DNA of 64,000 bases from an uncultured Clostridia bacterium (GTDB lineage Bacteria > Bacillota > Clostridia > Oscillospirales > Acutalibacteraceae). A program made the translations under genes and the position numbers. Positions 63,800 to 64,000 of this stretch are shown piece after piece. Under the pieces are notes generated by a model, which was not told where the DNA came from, made no database searches, and was given only the letters and a program-made list of their open reading frames with translations. How positions within the stretch are numbered: the stretch's first letter is position 1; every line of letters starts with the position of its first letter. The DNA lies in contig CANQDR010000006.1 in the NCBI GenBank assembly GCA_947593615.1, positions 1 through 64,000 of the forward strand, written 5' to 3'.

Positions 63800-64000
63800 A
63801 TGCTGATATATGTTGTTGAAGATGATACAGACATCAGAGAGCTTGAAACATATGCACTGAAAAACAGCGGCTATGATGTACAGAGCTTTGCCGAGAGCAA
63901 GAGCTTTTTTAAGGCGTGCGTTGCCGAAACACCTCACCTTGTAATTTTGGATGTTATGCTTCCTGATTTTGACGGTCTTTCAGTGCTTGAAAAGCTAAGA
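63800..64000 (+). CDS. phoB: PhoB-like response regulator, 5' part only
   Basis: The window holds 67 codons of the receiver domain: MLIYVVEDDTDIREL with the acidic pocket Asp8-Asp9, and LVILDVMLPDFDGL with the phospho-acceptor Asp51. The gene runs off the window end. Directly after phoU and behind CGGGAG, so it is most likely the phosphate regulator with its kinase gene beyond; an OmpR-type output domain cannot be seen. Confidence 0.85.
   Translation, partial: MLIYVVEDDTDIRELETYALKNSGYDVQSFAESKSFFKACVAETPHLVILDVMLPDFDGLSVLEKLR

Overview
The window is about 64 kb of a low-GC Gram-positive chromosome, most likely a gut-type Clostridia of the Oscillospiraceae/Ruminococcaceae kind. Grounds: a fused S10-spc-alpha ribosomal operon that includes adk, map, a small KOW gene, infA and rpmJ; a zinc-type S14; a bacterial alpha subunit of RNA polymerase; AGGAGG ribosome binding sites with frequent TTG/GTG starts; a type 3 prolyl-tRNA synthetase; a GatCAB amidotransferase; and clean TTGACA/TATAAT promoters. 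The placement is inferred from gene content and style, with no database search.

Layout. 1-1018: a hairpin-rich intergenic stretch and cobO on the minus strand. 1186-16886: promoter, about 290-nt leader with an attenuator-like hairpin, then 31 plus-strand genes from rpsJ to rplQ, closed by an intrinsic terminator. 17.0-27.8 kb: an AT-rich accessory region built from an imperfect tandem duplication. Each unit has the same terminator copy, promoter, inverted-repeat operator-like site, a small secreted protein of unrelated sequence, a hairpin, and an FtsX-type permease. Unit 1 also carries a lipoprotein/ABC-2 permease/ATPase cassette and ends in a truncated ATPase gene; unit 2 ends in the intact ATPase and a second permease. 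This is the strongest candidate for an undescribed system (peptide export, bacteriocin or self-immunity). 27.9-29.6 kb: a TraX-like membrane protein and an aquaporin.

29.7-37.7 kb: a minus-strand aromatic amino acid operon, aroE-aroK-aroF-tyrA-aroB-aroA-aroC-pheA, covering chorismate, prephenate and the Phe/Tyr branches but lacking 3-dehydroquinate dehydratase. 37.8-40.8 kb: acpP, proS and a MetA-family acyltransferase whose residue 111 predicts acetyl-CoA use. 40.9-45.7 kb: mixed single genes (a 50-codon small ORF, FAD oxidoreductase, helical protein, esterase, PduL, family 4 uracil-DNA glycosylase) and a 99-bp tandem repeat with a diverged relative at the start of the window. 45.8-50.0 kb: an ABC ATPase with a giant coiled-coil permease. 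50.3-55.3 kb: aspS-gatC-gatA-gatB, fitting tRNA-dependent amidation. 55.3-59.4 kb: small membrane protein, TIM-barrel isomerase, acetyltransferase, HAD phosphatase and a stand-alone TrpB2. 59.6-64.0 kb: the phosphate operon pstS-C-A-B-phoU and the first 67 codons of a phoB-like regulator, cut by the window end; its PstS has its two halves in swapped (circularly permuted) order.
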